Part shown: one piece after another, positions 6,848 to 8,174 of the stretch
Layout of the letters: each line of letters starts with the position of its first letter
Position numbering within the stretch: position 1 is the stretch's first letter
The notes under the pieces: generated by a model
Databases searched by the model: none
The model's input: only the letters and a program-made list of their open reading frames with translations
Told to the model about the DNA's origin: nothing
Made by a program: the position numbers and the translations under genes
Assembly (NCBI GenBank): GCA_964457935.1
Contig: CAYWFC010000038.1
Span: forward strand, 1-8,174
Direction of reading: 5' to 3'
Length of the DNA stretch: 8,174 nucleotides
DNA from: STF1-107 sp964457935
Lineage (GTDB): Bacteria; Bacillota; Clostridia; Christensenellales; UBA1242

Positions 6848-7123
6848 TTAATCAGTGTTTTTTCTTGCATCGCGAAAAACAGAGTCATACTCCTCAGGTG
6901 TCGTACACAAAGATGACGCGAACTTAGATAATTCTATGGAGTCCATTATTGTATTACGGTCAATCAATGGATATATCCATTGTGACATCCTTTTACAAAT
7001 TAACTCTAAACAGTTAATACGTTTACTCTCTTGAGCAATATCGTCATACAGACTACGTATAAACGCCCACGAAGAGTCTATCTCGGCTCTTACATCATTA
7101 ATACTAAAATATTTATTCTTCAT
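6848..7123 (-). CDS. Hypothetical protein, 91 aa, last gene of the element
   Basis: This is a small soluble protein beginning MKNKYFSINDVRAEID, predicted mostly helical, with no membrane segment, signal peptide or recognised motif; I do not recognise the family. The ATG at 7123 overlaps the end of the upstream metallopeptidase-like gene by 11 nt (ATGAAGAATAA). Its GAGGAG site (7136-7131, 7-nt spacing) lies inside that gene, so translation is probably coupled. The good ribosome binding site and operon position support a real gene. It could be a partner or antagonist of the peptidase-like protein or a recombination directionality factor, but nothing in the sequence decides. Confidence 0.7.
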   Translation of the reverse strand: MKNKYFSINDVRAEIDSSWAFIRSLYDDIAQESKRINCLELICKRMSQWIYPLIDRNTIMDSIELSKFASSLCTTPEEYDSVFRDARKNTD

Positions 7124-7673
7124 TTTTTATCTCCTCATTCAAACATTTCACAATATAATAACTACAGTTATAGTCATCTAGCACTTGACCTGTAAAATGC
7201 TCGAGGGCTATATCTAAACTCACAGCTCGCAATAACTCATTGGATGAGTTATATAACGTAACAAACGCCATATACTCCGTATAACACTCATCAGACGACA
7301 TATATTTAATATGACATATCTCATGGGCTAGAACACGAATATATTCGGAATTAGTTAGCCTTTTGTTCAGATATATTACCTTTAGGAATATATTAGACAG
7401 ACCTTTGGCAGAGCCCAAATCGACATACTTATATAAGTATTGAGTATTCAATTCCTCATTCACTATTGACATTAATTCATCACGTGTATAGTCGTCGAAT
7501 GCCTGGGTGGACACATGAGACATACAGTAATTGTATACAGATATATCACAATCGGCTGGTCGAAGCGTTAAACGTGGGGTGTTAATATATAACGCCAGAG
7601 ATATTATCAAACAAATGAGCAATATCAGAGTACTGACTAAGGTCTTTTGTAATACACATACAATCTTACGCAC
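7113..7673 (-). CDS. Membrane-anchored HEXXH putative metallopeptidase
   Basis: This 186-aa protein has one N-terminal membrane segment (about residues 11-30, rich in L and I) preceded by basic residues, then an extracytoplasmic-looking domain. The zinc-peptidase motif HEICH lies at 117-121. It is followed by an acidic SSDE segment (126-129) and E133, either of which could supply the third ligand. The arrangement resembles DUF3810-type or similar zincin domains rather than the usual cytosolic ImmA/IrrE proteins. The start is a GTG at 7673 with AGGAG (7683-7679) 5 nt upstream; that site overlaps the rep stop codon. No membrane partner is visible. It may modify the cell surface or process a peptide for the element. 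The motif is clear; substrate and role are unknown. Confidence 0.75.
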   Translation of the reverse strand: MRKIVCVLQKTLVSTLILLICLIISLALYINTPRLTLRPADCDISVYNYCMSHVSTQAFDDYTRDELMSIVNEELNTQYLYKYVDLGSAKGLSNIFLKVIYLNKRLTNSEYIRVLAHEICHIKYMSSDECYTEYMAFVTLYNSSNELLRAVSLDIALEHFTGQVLDDYNCSYYIVKCLNEEIKNEE

Positions 7674-7681
7674 AATAACTC

Positions 7682-8174
7682 CTAAAATGGTATTTCGCCG
7701 GCTATATCCATTTTTACTAATTCGCCATCCTCAGGGACTTTTGATGACGGAATAGTCTCGTTTATGTACCTACCAATGCCCACGTAGTGACGTATCTCGG
7801 AGATACGTCGATACAAGGCTCTTTTAGTCATATCGTCTTCATTCGGATATTGCTGACTTAGGGGGATGTTAGATATTATATACACTCTCGTATAACAGGC
7901 TGTTTTATCCCCATACCTTGCGCGAAGACGTAATGGATAACGGTCTAACAACTTTAGAAAATACGTTATTTCAAAGTTATGACGATACTCGTCGAATAAT
8001 AGCACGTCCTGTCCGTCATATAAGTCAAACGGAGCGCGGTAGTTATCCACCGAACAGATATTAGCGTAGCCATGTTCCTTGATGACAGATGACGTTTTAC
8101 CAGTACCAGCCTCGCCGTATATGTAAATGACTTTAATATCTCTGTCTCGAAGTCCGAAATCCTTATAACGTTTT
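7682..8174 (-). CDS. Rolling-circle Rep, SF3 helicase part (5' end outside window)
   Basis: The reading frame is open to the right edge, so the protein is cut there; 163 C-terminal residues are visible. They hold a complete superfamily 3 helicase core. The elements are Walker A GEAGTGKT, Walker B VLLFDEY, motif C VYIISN with its terminal Asn, and a basic RRISEIR segment where the arginine finger of these enzymes lies. The segments FDLYDGQDVLLFDEY and LLDRYPLRLRARYG closely resemble Reps of CRESS-DNA viruses and related bacterial plasmids. In these, an N-terminal HUH endonuclease nicks the origin; that domain should be encoded just beyond the window. A GTG at 8050 is internal to the frame, after Walker A, and is not the start. 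The stop overlaps the RBS of the next gene. The helicase family is confident; HUH fusion is inferred. Confidence 0.88.
   Translation of the reverse strand, partial: KRYKDFGLRDRDIKVIYIYGEAGTGKTSSVIKEHGYANICSVDNYRAPFDLYDGQDVLLFDEYRHNFEITYFLKLLDRYPLRLRARYGDKTACYTRVYIISNIPLSQQYPNEDDMTKRALYRRISEIRHYVGIGRYINETIPSSKVPEDGELVKMDIAGEIPF

Larger units (their letters stand above)
6727..8174. mobile_element. Integrated Rep-encoding element, partial
   Basis: The left boundary is the tRNA-His 3' fragment. Inside lie integrase-site-like short repeats, an unknown 91-aa gene, a membrane metallopeptidase-like gene and a rolling-circle Rep helicase. All genes point towards the boundary and are tightly packed. 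No integrase is in view; it should lie to the right if the element encodes one. The layout suggests an integrated small plasmid or an integrative element that replicates by rolling circle. The boundary is inferred from the tRNA remnant, and the extent to the right is unknown. Confidence 0.65.

Noticed and set aside
6840..6863. Plus-strand intrinsic terminator (AACACT/AGTGTT then T run)
   Set aside because: The stem is short and AT-rich with an 8-nt loop, there is no plus-strand gene before it, and it overlaps the end of the 91-aa gene.
7682..8050. A separate 122-aa gene starting at the GTG at 8050
   Set aside because: The frame is open upstream to the window edge and contains the Walker A motif needed by the same helicase domain, so this is only the C-terminal part of rep.

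Overview
The window looks like chromosomal DNA from a low-GC Firmicute (Clostridia- or Erysipelotrichia-like). The reasons are AT-rich intergenic DNA, strong AGGAG-type ribosome binding sites before nearly every gene, GTG starts, and protein families typical of that phylum. No taxonomic marker gene is present, so this placement is an inference. All seven supported coding regions lie on the minus strand, so the window is described here from right to left, in the direction of transcription.

Right part (about 6727-8174): the end of an integrated mobile element. A 5'-truncated rep gene encodes the SF3 helicase half of a rolling-circle Rep related to plasmid and CRESS-DNA-virus Reps. It is followed with tight spacing by a membrane-anchored HEXXH putative metallopeptidase (start overlapping the rep stop/RBS region) and a 91-aa unknown protein whose start overlaps the peptidase stop. 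Next come short direct and inverted repeats, and then a 26-bp tRNA 3' end (T-loop to CCA, with the C discriminator typical of tRNA-His) that has no tRNA body. This tRNA fragment still has its own terminator. It reads as the distal attachment site of an element inserted in a tRNA-His gene, with the element lying to the right and the chromosome to the left.

Middle (5492-6616): a single-gene unit with a clean sigma-A-type promoter. It encodes a 354-aa NAD(P)-dependent dehydrogenase of the 2,4-diaminopentanoate dehydrogenase / DapB-like fold. It ends inside a 24-bp tandem repeat array and is followed by an intrinsic terminator.

Left of it (5105-5370) is a very AT-rich, gene-poor stretch with T-tracts phased at about the helical repeat, predicting curved DNA. 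It leads into the promoter of a Type III restriction-modification operon.

Left part (1-5104): the Type III operon, mod then res with a 2-nt gap. Res is complete, with all helicase motifs and the C-terminal PD-(D/E)XK nuclease. Mod matches Type III methyltransferases along its length, but the catalytic motif IV, normally DPPY, reads D-I-L-Y. This is the most interesting observation in the window: an apparently intact nuclease is paired with a methyltransferase whose catalytic motif is non-canonical. A further gene, cut by the left edge and with its own probable promoter, follows res; its function is not recognised.
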